Of a stretch of DNA of 64,000 nucleotides, positions 44,049 through 54,255 are shown piece after piece (positions within the stretch are counted from its first letter, which is position 1; the number at the start of each line of letters is the position of its first letter). The notes under the pieces were generated by a model that was given only the letters and a program-made list of their open reading frames with translations, did not search any database and was not told the origin of the DNA. Source of the stretch: Lachnospiraceae bacterium (GTDB taxonomy: Bacteria > Bacillota > Clostridia > Lachnospirales > Lachnospiraceae). The stretch lies in contig CAAFXG010000216.1 of NCBI GenBank assembly GCA_900766925.1, positions 1 through 64,000 of the forward strand, written 5' to 3'. Made by a program: the position numbers and the translations under genes.

Positions 44049-46779
44049 TATCCACATCTTCCTTTTCAGTTTCATTTACATCAACATAGTCTATATATTC
44101 CTCCGGAGGAAAGATTTTCTCAAACTCCTCAGGATATTTCTCCACAAGCTTATTGTATTTCTTACGGTAGAATTTCTTCAAAATCAGATAATAGGTTCTC
44201 TCCGAATTATAATCATCTCTGTAAGGAAGCAGCTCATCTCTTAGAAGAGCATATTTTTCTTCCTCCTTAAAGCCGTTTGCCTCATACTTCTTCATAAGTC
44301 CGATTAGCTCTTCCATGCTGTCTGTAGCCTCACCAAAGGCCTCAGTTCTCATGTCTATATAGCTGCCCTGTACCTGATTATATAATTCAAAATCAAACAG
44401 ATAAAACAGCACCGGCTTACCCTGATAGTAAACATCCCAGCAGGCAGATGAATAATCGGTTATCATCATATTGCACTTCATAAGCAGCTGATTGAGCGGC
44501 TGAGTACCAAATTCAATCATCTGAATATAAGGACTGCTTGTTGAAAATGCACTAATATATTCCCTGAACTTAGGATGAATATAGAACACAAGCTGTACCT
44601 TTTTTTCTTCAAGGAATTCATGTAACTTAGGGTTATTAAGCAACGCCATATAATTCTTATAATAGTCACTCTTCTGGAAGGCTTCCTGCGTTGCCTCCTC
44701 AAGCCAGCTTCTCCAGGTTGGCATTACAAGAATCATCTTTTCTCCGGGAACCGAAGTGTCATGTAAAACATCCCATCTTGCAAGTCCGGTTACTGCAATC
44801 TCATTTGATTTATAACCAAAGTAATCCTTTATAATCTTCTTCTCAACATCAGAAGATACTATAAACAGTCTACAGTTATTAGTACCCTTCTTTCTAAGTC
44901 CCCTGTGACACTGCTTATAGTATATTACACCATGCTGCAAAAATACATTTCTCTTCCATTTAATCATATATCTGTATATGCTATGCGGAGAGTGCCAGGC
45001 ATAAGCATGAGCCTTAGTATCAGAAGAAATCAGCAGCTTGGATGCACGAAGATAAATCATATGCTTAAGAGATAAGAATTGTATTACCTTCTTACCGTAT
45101 TTTTCTACATATTTATAATCCTCTGCATTCTTATCAATTACATAATAAATATGCTTTCTCTCTTTTTTAGGGAGCTTCTCCATACAATAATTGAAGAAAT
45201 ACAGTGAATTATCCTGTGCTGTTATACTGTATTTCTCGTATACAAGCCATATATTCTTAGCCTTCCAATATGGCGCTAACAGGAAATAAAGGAACAACGC
45301 CAGATATTCCTTCCTCACAAAGCTTCTGCAATCCTGAGGTGCACGCATACGATATGTAACCGCAAAGCCACAGGAATTGGTGAGATATGGGAATATCAAA
45401 TATTCACCACCCGGCAGGACATACTGCAAATCCTTCATAAGCATTTTAAGCTTATTTACTCTGCCATAATTTCTTAGCAAAAGCTCGTAATCCAGACCAT
45501 CCTTGGTAACCAGTGCCTTGATGTCCCAGTAAAACTGCTCCCACTCAATCTTATCAAGATCGAGGCTTCCCTTTATAATCCAATTTTTGCCCTTTAACCT
45601 TTGTTCAATCGTAAAGCTGTAGCTTCTGTCAATAACATCGCTACGCAAAACGAAGGATAACTCTTTAAATTTATACTCCGTTTCAGGAAGAATAATTTCA
45701 ATGTTTAACCTCGAATCCTTAATTCCTATATTGGTAACCTTACCCACATATAATTCATTAAAGGCTCTGAACTGGTCCTTAACAAGGCACCGGAAATATC
45801 TGTTTTCTGTAAAGTAAGGCATAACCGACAGCTTAGCTCCATCCAGGCTGTCAATCAATAGCTGTTCTTCCTTGGTATTAGCCTTGTTATATCTGGTATT
45901 TTTCTTAATTCTGCCATATTTTCTTAATTCATACACAACAGACCTTCCATCCGAACAATCCAAAAATAACACCTTGAATCTGAATGAATCCTGCACATCA
46001 TCATAGCAGAGATTTATCCTGTCCTTAGCTTCCCTGAATGAATAAACAGAGCCATTATGCGTAAGCTCATGACAGAATACCTGCTTGTTATCTTCATTGA
46101 TAAATAACAGCTTTTTACAAGGCACAAAATCCTTATTCTTCCTTAACTCCTTCTCATTAAGATGAAACTGAATTGCAGCTTCATCCCAATCAACAAAATC
46201 TATCAGAAGAATCTCCTTTTGAGCAAGCTCTTCCCTGTATAACGACCTTAAATATCTGTCAAAAGTTACAATATTTATTACAAAGTCCTGTGTACCCGCA
46301 ATAAAATCCTGTCTAACATACGCCCTCGAACGCTTATTTAACAAAACTGATTTTTTGTTATCAGCTCCGAAGAAGCTGCCGGATTTATTGTCTCCACCCA
46401 GAATGTATGATGTAAAGCATCCCTTTTCATCATCACCACAAACAAGAAAATATAAATCTATACTACTGATGTCTATATCTCTTGCCACCAAAAAATCATA
46501 CCAGCTTTGAAAAATAATTTTACCCTGACAAAGCTGCTCCTGATTAAGGCTTATGCGCAAAATACCTTTGCCTCTTTTCCAGCATGCAAAGTATATATTT
46601 GACAGCTTTAATTCACTTTGATGTACGGACTCTCTAACTCCACCCAGAAAGCGTCCTTCTTCGCCTTCATCCGTCCAACGTTCAACATAATCCCAGCTAA
46701 ATGTCATGTCATTATCGTCAAAGCTCATTTCTGATATATGCAATTTACCTTTTATACTGTTTGAATCAAACTCTATCAT
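44032..46779 (-). CDS. CDP-glycerol glycerophosphotransferase (TagF-like)
   Basis: A 915-residue protein. Residues ~1-420 contain beta-rich repeats without a named domain, as in many TagF/TarL relatives. The C-terminal half has the catalytic domain: FLQHGVIYYKQCHRG, TGLARWDVL, MPTWRSWLEEA, FYIHPKFREY and MITDYSSACWD. It would polymerise or prime a glycerol/ribitol-phosphate-type chain. Its neighbours are the TagGH-type ABC exporter genes, supporting a teichoic-acid-like product. The last codons overlap the Fn3-domain gene. Confidence 0.85.
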   Translation of the reverse strand: MIEFDSNSIKGKLHISEMSFDDNDMTFSWDYVERWTDEGEEGRFLGGVRESVHQSELKLSNIYFACWKRGKGILRISLNQEQLCQGKIIFQSWYDFLVARDIDISSIDLYFLVCGDDEKGCFTSYILGGDNKSGSFFGADNKKSVLLNKRSRAYVRQDFIAGTQDFVINIVTFDRYLRSLYREELAQKEILLIDFVDWDEAAIQFHLNEKELRKNKDFVPCKKLLFINEDNKQVFCHELTHNGSVYSFREAKDRINLCYDDVQDSFRFKVLFLDCSDGRSVVYELRKYGRIKKNTRYNKANTKEEQLLIDSLDGAKLSVMPYFTENRYFRCLVKDQFRAFNELYVGKVTNIGIKDSRLNIEIILPETEYKFKELSFVLRSDVIDRSYSFTIEQRLKGKNWIIKGSLDLDKIEWEQFYWDIKALVTKDGLDYELLLRNYGRVNKLKMLMKDLQYVLPGGEYLIFPYLTNSCGFAVTYRMRAPQDCRSFVRKEYLALFLYFLLAPYWKAKNIWLVYEKYSITAQDNSLYFFNYCMEKLPKKERKHIYYVIDKNAEDYKYVEKYGKKVIQFLSLKHMIYLRASKLLISSDTKAHAYAWHSPHSIYRYMIKWKRNVFLQHGVIYYKQCHRGLRKKGTNNCRLFIVSSDVEKKIIKDYFGYKSNEIAVTGLARWDVLHDTSVPGEKMILVMPTWRSWLEEATQEAFQKSDYYKNYMALLNNPKLHEFLEEKKVQLVFYIHPKFREYISAFSTSSPYIQMIEFGTQPLNQLLMKCNMMITDYSSACWDVYYQGKPVLFYLFDFELYNQVQGSYIDMRTEAFGEATDSMEELIGLMKKYEANGFKEEEKYALLRDELLPYRDDYNSERTYYLILKKFYRKKYNKLVEKYPEEFEKIFPPEEYIDYVDVNETEKEDVDSEIEG

Positions 46780-46806
46780 GTCTACCTCATCCTACTATGG
46801 TACCTT

Positions 46807-47541
46807 CTAATTTTTACTCATGAATTCCTTGTACTGCTTTAAGACCTCTCTTGGGTCTCCTATTTTCCTAAGCTTTCCGTCATGCATCCACATTACCCGG
46901 TCACACAATTCCATCAACGTAGAAATACTGTGTGAAACTATAACGACAGTCCTGTCGTTACGCCCAATTAATTCCTTCATCTTCTCCAGACTCTTTTTCT
47001 TGAAGTGCTGGTCTCCTACACTAAGCACCTCATCAAGCAGCATAATATCCGGTTCCAATGCGGAAGTAATCGAAAATGCAAGCTTGGAGTGCATTCCACT
47101 CGAATATGTCCTTACCGGTCTGTCTATAAACTGTCCCAGCTCCGAAAATTCTATTATCTCCTCTGTAAGCTCATTCATCTTTTCTTCTGAAAATCCAAGC
47201 AGTCTGCCTGACAGCATTATATTTTCCCTGCCGGTCAGCTCCGGCTGGAAACCTACTCCTATAGCCATTAAAGCCACCTTATTATCAAAGGTTTCTATAA
47301 TTCCCTCATCAGCAGAGTATATTCCGGCTATCGCCCTCAGCATGGTAGATTTGCCACAGCCGTTTCGCCCTATAATGCCTAGTATTTCTCCCTTTTCTAC
47401 TGCAAAGCTTATACCCTTTACTGCCTCATATAATTGATTTTCCTTATTCTTTTTGGAAAATAAATTTTTCCTGACAGAATGTGTATTAACATTCTGATAG
47501 CATATCTTTAAATCCTTAACTAAAATAGCACATTCGCCCAT
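46807..47541 (-). CDS. Teichoic-acid/polysaccharide ABC exporter ATP-binding protein (TagH/Wzt type)
   Basis: A 244-residue ATPase. Walker A is GIIGRNGCGKST, the signature is YSSGMHSKLAFS, Walker B is IMLLDEVLSVGD and the H-loop is IVSHSIS. It has no C-terminal glycan-binding domain, like short Wzt and the ATPase part of TagH. Its ATG overlaps the stop of the permease gene, so both subunits are coupled. It powers export of the completed polymer. Confidence 0.9.
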   Translation of the reverse strand: MGECAILVKDLKICYQNVNTHSVRKNLFSKKNKENQLYEAVKGISFAVEKGEILGIIGRNGCGKSTMLRAIAGIYSADEGIIETFDNKVALMAIGVGFQPELTGRENIMLSGRLLGFSEEKMNELTEEIIEFSELGQFIDRPVRTYSSGMHSKLAFSITSALEPDIMLLDEVLSVGDQHFKKKSLEKMKELIGRNDRTVVIVSHSISTLMELCDRVMWMHDGKLRKIGDPREVLKQYKEFMSKN

Positions 47542-48323
47542 TATATCACCTTAATATATGAATTTTCATTTTTATAGATTAACTGAATTCCTGCATATGC
47601 CAAAACCAATGACAGTACAAACCAGTATAGCAATCCTGCATAATCAACAGCTTCATGATAAATCATGATTTTTCTGGCTGATACTACAAAGAATGTTACC
47701 GGGTTCCATCTTATAAGATAAGAACTGAAAGGCTCCGGTATTCTGTTTGGAACAGAAAAATATACTCCAACAAAATATACAAGCAGTCTGAGCAGTATAT
47801 CGGTAATTGTCGATAAATCCTCTAATCCAACTCCGAAATGCAGCATAAAGCAGCCAATTCCAAAGGTCATCAGTGCCATAACTCCAAGCAACGGAATTAT
47901 CCATAGAATATATGGCGTAACACCAACTTTGTAATATAATACCAGCAACAGGGAAATGGCAAGACATATGCTCATCTTAAATGACTCAACAAGTATTTCC
48001 TGTATAATCAGCATGTATTTCGGCATGTATACCTTACCAATGGTATGTCTGTTACGCTTTACAATTGTAACACTCCTTTTCACCACACGACTGAATAACT
48101 GCCATACCGTTAAACCTACAAAGATAAACAAGCCGTGATGTGGCTCTGATGCATTAAATATCACACCAAAAACCAGTGAGTACACCAGCATATAACAGAA
48201 TGGCTCCAATATCCACCATATCCAGTTTAGCTTGGAATTTGCAACCTCTGCCTTAAGCTGTGATTTGGCAGCATACACTGTGTATGCTCCGTATTTTTTT
48301 ATATCATTTATTATTCTTTTCAC
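47541..48323 (-). CDS. Polysaccharide/teichoic-acid ABC exporter permease (TagG/Wzm type)
   Basis: A 260-residue ABC-2-type permease with six helices. The N-terminal amphipathic part precedes the first helix (NWIWWILEPFCYMLVYSLVFG), and PEPFSSYLIRWNPVTFFV is typical of the family near the C terminus. The start is GTG at 48323, behind GGAGG that overlaps the end of the Stealth gene. It pairs with the ATPase encoded next. Confidence 0.9.
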   Translation of the reverse strand: MKRIINDIKKYGAYTVYAAKSQLKAEVANSKLNWIWWILEPFCYMLVYSLVFGVIFNASEPHHGLFIFVGLTVWQLFSRVVKRSVTIVKRNRHTIGKVYMPKYMLIIQEILVESFKMSICLAISLLLVLYYKVGVTPYILWIIPLLGVMALMTFGIGCFMLHFGVGLEDLSTITDILLRLLVYFVGVYFSVPNRIPEPFSSYLIRWNPVTFFVVSARKIMIYHEAVDYAGLLYWFVLSLVLAYAGIQLIYKNENSYIKVI

Positions 48324-48325
48324 CT

Positions 48326-49321
48326 TTATGCCTCCAATTCGAAGCTGCTCTTATCCGGCAGCACCTGCGCCAGCAGGGAATTAACAATGTCCCTTGTCTG
48401 TTCAAAATCTGTAACGGACGCATCATCATTTATACATACCACTCTACATCCGCTCTTATTGCCAAGATAATATTTTATCGCATCTGTATCAGACGCAGAT
48501 ATAAGCTGTCCAAATTTATATGACCGGGGTTCAAAGTCGCCCGATAATAATTGCCATGACCGAAGCAGCCAGACGTTAACATCTCCTATTGTCCTGAATT
48601 TATTCTTACAGGTTTCATCCAATATCTCATATTCCTTCTGCCACAGTGTTTCATATGTCGACTTCATAAGTGTATATGGTACATGTGGCTGAAAAATACC
48701 TATTATAGACTTAAACTTAAGAAATATTGCGGTTCTCACCGCATACTGTCCATACTTACCGAAATTAAGCCATTTCTTTCTGTTATCCTTTATATCCTGC
48801 CCGGAAAAATAATCATTTATTATCTTCATGTTATTGAGCTCAATATTCATAATAGAGCTGCGATATATAGGCTGAGGACTTATACATGCCATATCCTTTG
48901 GCAAACCATTCATGAAGAAGTCCTCACTACAGGTTTTTTTGACAACGAACATGTCATCATTAAAGCATATAAAACGCTCTGCAAGGTCCTCGATTCTGTG
49001 CAGATTTAGCTCAATAGCATTTGAGTTAAATGTTGGCAGATATTCTGCGGGAATAAAATCCTCATGTCTGACTATGTTAAGCTTGCTGCACCCGGTATTC
49101 AGCCATTTAGGAATATGTCCCCATGTAACAAGATGAACCCTCCTTACCCACGGCATATTTTGCTCTATACCTCTTAATACATACTGAAGATTATCCCAAT
49201 CTCTATACCTCGTATCTGATGCCGAATCCTTTTGGGCAGGTGGCGTGTATTTATTTTTTACTTTTTTCCACTCAGGGTCGTTTCCATCCACCCAGGTGAT
49301 TACAACATCTATATCTTCCAT
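48326..49321 (-). CDS. Stealth-family capsular polysaccharide phosphotransferase
   Basis: A 331-residue Stealth protein: DVVITWVDGNDPEW near the N terminus, then DTRYRDWDNLQYVLRG, YLPTFNSNAIELNLHRI and FICFNDDMFVV. It is a clear paralogue of the protein at 39220-40212, sharing the region 1 and 2 motifs but differing in the middle. It probably transfers a different sugar-1-phosphate or acts on a different acceptor. The permease gene starts two bases after its stop. Confidence 0.9.
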   Translation of the reverse strand: MEDIDVVITWVDGNDPEWKKVKNKYTPPAQKDSASDTRYRDWDNLQYVLRGIEQNMPWVRRVHLVTWGHIPKWLNTGCSKLNIVRHEDFIPAEYLPTFNSNAIELNLHRIEDLAERFICFNDDMFVVKKTCSEDFFMNGLPKDMACISPQPIYRSSIMNIELNNMKIINDYFSGQDIKDNRKKWLNFGKYGQYAVRTAIFLKFKSIIGIFQPHVPYTLMKSTYETLWQKEYEILDETCKNKFRTIGDVNVWLLRSWQLLSGDFEPRSYKFGQLISASDTDAIKYYLGNKSGCRVVCINDDASVTDFEQTRDIVNSLLAQVLPDKSSFELEA

Positions 49322-49343
49322 AATTGTCTTCCAATCAATAACT

Positions 49344-50696
49344 TTAATTATTACCTACAGCCGTACTGTAAAAATCGTATATTTCATCAGTAAACTGACG
49401 CCATTCCTTGATGCTGACGTGAGCTAAAATGTTCTGATTTAACCTGTCAAGCAGCTCTCTGTCTAATGACAAAACCGCCTGCTTCAAATCATTTACATCC
49501 CCTGAGTGAACCACTATTCCCCCGTCGGCAATTACATCCTTTGCACCCATGCAATCGGACACAATCACAGGAACACCCCTGCTCACACTCTCAAGCACTG
49601 TATATCCGAAGGTTTCATGCCATACACTTGTAGCCAGAACTATATCTGTATTGCTTAATATTTCATCTAATTCATCATATGAGTAACCATTCTCATGAAC
49701 TATCATATAGGGTGCAGGATTCGAAACAGGGCTATATATATTTAAAACAAAATCTCTCTTTCCTTCGTCCCATAACTCATCCAATGCCCGTCTTATTATA
49801 TGAAATCCCTTATACGGCTTGGCAGGAGCTAAGCAGGTCAGTCTGAGTAAATCGGAGTAACTTTCTTTCTTTTGACGCATATCCGAAATACCCTTATGTG
49901 TTATAGAAATTACCTGTCCTTCTATATTATTCATAAAGCTTTTATATACATCTCCTGACACCGTAGATGTAAAATGGAAGCAGTCAATATACCCGAACAG
50001 CCTCTTATAAAACGCTCGCAGTGCTTCATAGGACTTAAGGATTTTTTCATCCTTTACCGTTATGTCGCAATCTATATCCTTTTCATCGAAATAGACTGCT
50101 CTGTGCCGCTTTCTGAGCATCCTGACAATGTACGTATTCTTAAGTCTTCTGTAAATCGGAGACTGCATGAGTACAATTTTCTTATAGGATAATCCGCTCT
50201 GATTGCACGCTGCACAATTATTTATCTTACAATTTACATCACAGGACTCGCATTTCCTGTACAGATATACCTTGTTACATATACCAAAATAATCGTGTGT
50301 AGTATATACTACACGCACCTTACACTCTCTTGCTGCAGTAAAAAATTCTTCGTGCAGACCCATCATCGTGTGAATATGAATTACATCAGGCTTACACTCC
50401 TGCAAAAATGCCTTGTACACGGAAGCATCAGTAGCCTGCATATAGTAATCAGGAGCCGCTATTCCTTCATCCAAAGGGACAGGTAACGGATTAACAAGCT
50501 CATAGTTGCTTATTCCTGATACATCATTTCTTCGCTTGATTGCAGTTTTTGTCTTTATGATGGTAATCTGTCCCGGCCACAATGCCATTACTTCATTTCC
50601 ATCTATCTTCTGCTGCATCATTAAATCATATGCAAATTTGGTAAGTCCGCCTGTTCGATATGGCGGAAATCCCAGGAAATAGTGCAATATTCGCAT
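49344..50696 (-). CDS. Glycosyltransferase family 4
   Basis: A 450-residue GT-B enzyme. The N terminus (ILHYFLGFPPYRTGGLTKFAYDL) has the Gly-rich acceptor loop, with HIHTMMGLHEEF following. A cysteine-rich insert (CESCDVNCKINNCAACNQSG, near 145-165) resembles a zinc-binding patch found in some GT4 members. The donor-site motif is ETFGYTVLESVSRGVPVIVSD near 370. The donor is unknown. Its RBS lies in the end of the upstream GT4 gene. Confidence 0.85.
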   Translation of the reverse strand: MRILHYFLGFPPYRTGGLTKFAYDLMMQQKIDGNEVMALWPGQITIIKTKTAIKRRNDVSGISNYELVNPLPVPLDEGIAAPDYYMQATDASVYKAFLQECKPDVIHIHTMMGLHEEFFTAARECKVRVVYTTHDYFGICNKVYLYRKCESCDVNCKINNCAACNQSGLSYKKIVLMQSPIYRRLKNTYIVRMLRKRHRAVYFDEKDIDCDITVKDEKILKSYEALRAFYKRLFGYIDCFHFTSTVSGDVYKSFMNNIEGQVISITHKGISDMRQKKESYSDLLRLTCLAPAKPYKGFHIIRRALDELWDEGKRDFVLNIYSPVSNPAPYMIVHENGYSYDELDEILSNTDIVLATSVWHETFGYTVLESVSRGVPVIVSDCMGAKDVIADGGIVVHSGDVNDLKQAVLSLDRELLDRLNQNILAHVSIKEWRQFTDEIYDFYSTAVGNN

Positions 50697-50700
50697 AAAA

Positions 50701-51864
50701 CTAAGCCTCCAGCCCTAAGAATAAGCTTTCGTACTGTGAGGAAATGAACTCCCAGCTATACGAGGCCCTTATCCTGTCCTTCGCCATAACTCCATATCGC
50801 TCATACTGTTCCCCCGGTAATGCATCAGCCCTGTCAATCAGAGCCGCAAGCTCACCATCCGTCTTACTCCAATACATTGCAGCAGCTTCACCAACCTCTT
50901 TGTTGAAGCCAACATCTAACAACAGATTAAGCTTCGTTGCACCCATAGCTTCTAACAGGCTCGGATTGGTTCCGCCCACCTCATGTCCATGCAGATACGC
51001 ATATGCACCCTCTCTGATTGCCTGCAAAAGCTCCTTGTCATACACTGTACCTGTAAATCTGATTCTCTCATCTTCATCAAAGTGAAGCCTATCAATTAAT
51101 TCATTATAAAATACCGTATTATCTGTCGTTATTACTACAAGCTTTCTGGTAGTGTTCGACTGCATAAATTCACGAAGCATTGTCTCGTAATTATTCTCGG
51201 GAACAAACCTTCCTACAATAAGGTAGTATCTGCCCCTCTCCAGATTATTATCCTGTAACCAATCGTTATATTTGTTTTTTATTCTATCAGGTTCTATTGC
51301 AGTGCTTTCCGCACCATAGGCAATATATGTTGTATTAGGATTATACTTCCCATAATCTGAACGAATATATTTTTGTATATTTTTGCTGTCACAAACAAGT
51401 AAATCTGAATTCTTAACCATTAATCTCTCGGAATACTTCCAATATTTTCTTACCGGCATGCTCCATTTTGAACGTTTCCATTCATGACCGTCAGGATTGA
51501 CATACAGCCTGCCTCCCATTGAATGAATCTTTTTTTGGAAATATCGGCAGAAAATACTTATCCTGCAGGCAAGTATATATACTATAGGCTTCTTAATATT
51601 ATGCTGTCTAATATATTTGCAGCAATCATTTAATGCCGCGATATCATAGTATATAGCCTGAGCAGCCCCTATATCAGGAACCTTAACATTAAAGCACCTT
51701 GCATTATGGTATGTTCTTTCCGGTACATCCATATTTTTACATGCAACATGATATTTTAATTCTGAATTATTCTGATGATATTCAGTGAGCTTGTCAACAA
51801 AAGTTTCATAACCACCGTATGCTCCCGGTATTCCCTTGGAACCAACTATAAATACATGCTGCAT
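50701..51864 (-). CDS. Glycosyltransferase family 4 with DUF1972-type N terminus (rhamnosyltransferase-like)
   Basis: A 387-residue enzyme. The N terminus (VFIVGSKGIPGAYGGYETFVDKL) is the DUF1972 signature found in putative rhamnosyl- and galactosyltransferases that act early in repeat-unit assembly. The GT1-type C-terminal half has LIVGRFVPENNYETML and HEVGGTNPSLLEAMG. Following the priming sugar transferase gene, it probably adds the second sugar of the unit. Confidence 0.85.
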   Translation of the reverse strand: MQHVFIVGSKGIPGAYGGYETFVDKLTEYHQNNSELKYHVACKNMDVPERTYHNARCFNVKVPDIGAAQAIYYDIAALNDCCKYIRQHNIKKPIVYILACRISIFCRYFQKKIHSMGGRLYVNPDGHEWKRSKWSMPVRKYWKYSERLMVKNSDLLVCDSKNIQKYIRSDYGKYNPNTTYIAYGAESTAIEPDRIKNKYNDWLQDNNLERGRYYLIVGRFVPENNYETMLREFMQSNTTRKLVVITTDNTVFYNELIDRLHFDEDERIRFTGTVYDKELLQAIREGAYAYLHGHEVGGTNPSLLEAMGATKLNLLLDVGFNKEVGEAAAMYWSKTDGELAALIDRADALPGEQYERYGVMAKDRIRASYSWEFISSQYESLFLGLEA

Positions 51865-51881
51865 AACTTAATCCTCCAAGC

Positions 51882-53285
51882 CTAAATCGAACCCTTTCTC
51901 TTGAGTACGGTTACAATAGTCTTAAATATTATCTTAATATCCAGACTTATACTGAAATTAGTAATGTATTCATTATCAAGCCTTACTATTTCTTCAAAAT
52001 CCGTTATATTGCTTCTGCCGGACACCTGCCACATTCCGGTAAGTCCCGGCTTCATTGCAAGGCGGCTCTTGTGGTGTTCCGCATACATCTCATACTCTTC
52101 AACTGTAGGCGGTCTTGTTCCAACCAGGCTCATCTCTCCCTTAAGTATGTTAATAAATTGCGGAAATTCATCAATACTTGTTCTTCGCATAAAGCGTCCG
52201 ATAGGTGTAATTCTTGGGTCATTATCCATTTTAAACATATGTCCCTGCATCTTATTCTGCGCCTGGAGCTCCTTCTTACGCTCCTCTGCATCAAGATACA
52301 TTGACCTGAATTTGTATATCTTAAAGTATCGACCATTCTTTCCGACTCTCACCTGCTTGAAGAAAATAGGTCCCGGTGACTGAATATAAATTATTGGTGC
52401 AAAAATTACAAACAGAATACACATTATTATTATACCGATTATGGATGCACCAATATCCATCAACCTTTTAATTATCTTCTGCTTAAACGACATAATGCTG
52501 TTGCTTGTGGTGAGAACGGTGTAATTACCAATCTTCTCCACAACCATGTTCTGCATCCTTGGCAATAATGCATTTACACCTACATGTGCCGCCACACCCA
52601 TCGCCGTAAATCTGCTTATTATATCAGGTAAATCCCTGCCTGAATATACAATAAACACGTCGTCAATGACATTGGCCTTGACATATTCATACATGCCCTT
52701 TTTGTCAGATACGATACGTATTCCCTCTATCGTTTCATCCACCGCATTCTTATCCAACGCAACTGCTCCGCTAATCACAAATGGATTGTACGGCATCTTA
52801 TTAAAAGTAACTGCAAGCTGCTTCAAATACTCATATTCTGCTATAATCAGCATGCAGCTTTTTCCACGCATATCATTCTTATGCTTGTGAAGATGTCTCT
52901 TTCTTAAGCATCTTGTAGTATAGATAAGAACAAATGTGAACATAGCGAACAAAGCCATGAAAATACGCGAAAACGCTGCCGAGTTCTTGTTCATGAAAAG
53001 AACAACAAGGACAATGGCATAAAGCTCAAAGGTATGAATCACTACCTTTTGGAATTCTTTAAGATATCCCCTTGCCAATATACCCGAGTATTCCTCGGTA
53101 AAGAAGACAACCGCCAGATGCGCAAAGACCGTAAACGCATTTATCCAGTAATAGTAATCCGGCATATGGTTGAAATCACCCTTAAACCTTATGGCATACG
53201 CTATGAAAAATGAAACTTGGACGCAAATCAGGTCTAGGATTATAAAGTCCAAATGTTTACTTCTGCTTGTCTGTTTTCCACCCAT
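51882..53285 (-). CDS. Polyprenyl-phosphate sugar phosphotransferase (priming transferase, WbaP/CpsE type)
   Basis: A 467-residue protein with four N-terminal helices, a CoA-binding-like middle domain and a C-terminal bacterial sugar transferase domain. The latter starts with IKRLMDIGASIIG and has SPGPIFFKQVRVGKNG, FKIYKFRSMY, RTSIDEFPQF and LKGEMSLVGTRPP. It transfers a sugar-1-phosphate to undecaprenyl phosphate, starting repeat-unit synthesis on the inner membrane face. RBS GAGGG is close to the ATG. Confidence 0.92.
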   Translation of the reverse strand: MGGKQTSRSKHLDFIILDLICVQVSFFIAYAIRFKGDFNHMPDYYYWINAFTVFAHLAVVFFTEEYSGILARGYLKEFQKVVIHTFELYAIVLVVLFMNKNSAAFSRIFMALFAMFTFVLIYTTRCLRKRHLHKHKNDMRGKSCMLIIAEYEYLKQLAVTFNKMPYNPFVISGAVALDKNAVDETIEGIRIVSDKKGMYEYVKANVIDDVFIVYSGRDLPDIISRFTAMGVAAHVGVNALLPRMQNMVVEKIGNYTVLTTSNSIMSFKQKIIKRLMDIGASIIGIIIMCILFVIFAPIIYIQSPGPIFFKQVRVGKNGRYFKIYKFRSMYLDAEERKKELQAQNKMQGHMFKMDNDPRITPIGRFMRRTSIDEFPQFINILKGEMSLVGTRPPTVEEYEMYAEHHKSRLAMKPGLTGMWQVSGRSNITDFEEIVRLDNEYITNFSISLDIKIIFKTIVTVLKRKGSI

Positions 53286-53339
53286 ATATCTTCCCTCATT
53301 TTTAGTCTCTGCTAAAAATATCTGTTATATACCATTTCT

Positions 53340-54245
53340 TTACTCTTCAAGCTTACTCTTTAATACAATAAAATTAGTACTCTCACCTATATAATTACCA
53401 CATTGGACAAACTGCTCATAATAAGGGGATGTCTTTTCAAACACAATATATTCCATCTCCTGATCCCGTATAGCCTTTAACGCATCAGACTGTGAGATTG
53501 TAGGTATCTCAGGATTATGCGGAGCTGAAATATTTACCATAATTAACAGTAAATTCTTATACTGTTCCTTTTTAATTATCTTATTAACCGTTTGCTGGGT
53601 AATAACCGTGTTCCTGTACTTATTCTGATTATTCAGATTAAAACCATTGTACAGGGACGCATCGTAAGTCCTTATATCCATGAAAATATTATATCCATAT
53701 AGTACCTTCGCTGTTCGGCTTGGATCCTTCTTGTCATTCTCGATTATCTCGACTACATCAAGTGTATCCCTCTCTATCTTATACTTATTGTCAACCAATT
53801 CCATTCCATAATTAGGCTCAACCGATGTAAAAAGAAGTCTTGTCGACGCCTTAACCTGAACCACACCATAATACAGTGCAAAAAACGAAAGCAAATACGC
53901 AATTACTACCCCGGGCTTCCTGTGTACAATTAAATTAGCCACAAAATATCCCAGTGTTACCGTAATTGGAACAATCCACATATATCTGAAGTACCTGCTG
54001 GATAGGCTGACCCAGCTGCTCAGGTAATACATGCTGTAGGGATTAAACAAAACCACCATCAGTATAAGGCTCTGAAATCCAAAAAACTTACGTTCAAGCG
54101 GCTTGCCGAATATAATATAAAACAGTATCAGTGCCGCAAAAATTATAACCAGATACTGACATGTCTTAGTTGCACTCTGCCAGACAATGGTCCAAAACTC
54201 CCGATAATATTCAAAAACGCTTTTGCCTTGTGTGTCAATAATCAT
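53340..54245 (-). CDS. Membrane protein, second part of a DUF6077-like pair
   Basis: A 301-residue protein: about three or four helices in the first ~130 residues, then an extracytoplasmic region of ~165 residues. It begins ten bases after the stop of another membrane protein and has its own GAGGAG ribosome site, so it is a real gene and not the product of a frameshift. The pair together has the size and layout of single-chain large membrane proteins in related clusters. Function unknown; an extracellular glycan transferase or polymerase is possible. Confidence 0.5.
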   Translation of the reverse strand: MIIDTQGKSVFEYYREFWTIVWQSATKTCQYLVIIFAALILFYIIFGKPLERKFFGFQSLILMVVLFNPYSMYYLSSWVSLSSRYFRYMWIVPITVTLGYFVANLIVHRKPGVVIAYLLSFFALYYGVVQVKASTRLLFTSVEPNYGMELVDNKYKIERDTLDVVEIIENDKKDPSRTAKVLYGYNIFMDIRTYDASLYNGFNLNNQNKYRNTVITQQTVNKIIKKEQYKNLLLIMVNISAPHNPEIPTISQSDALKAIRDQEMEYIVFEKTSPYYEQFVQCGNYIGESTNFIVLKSKLEE

Positions 54246-54255
54246 AATTGCTCCT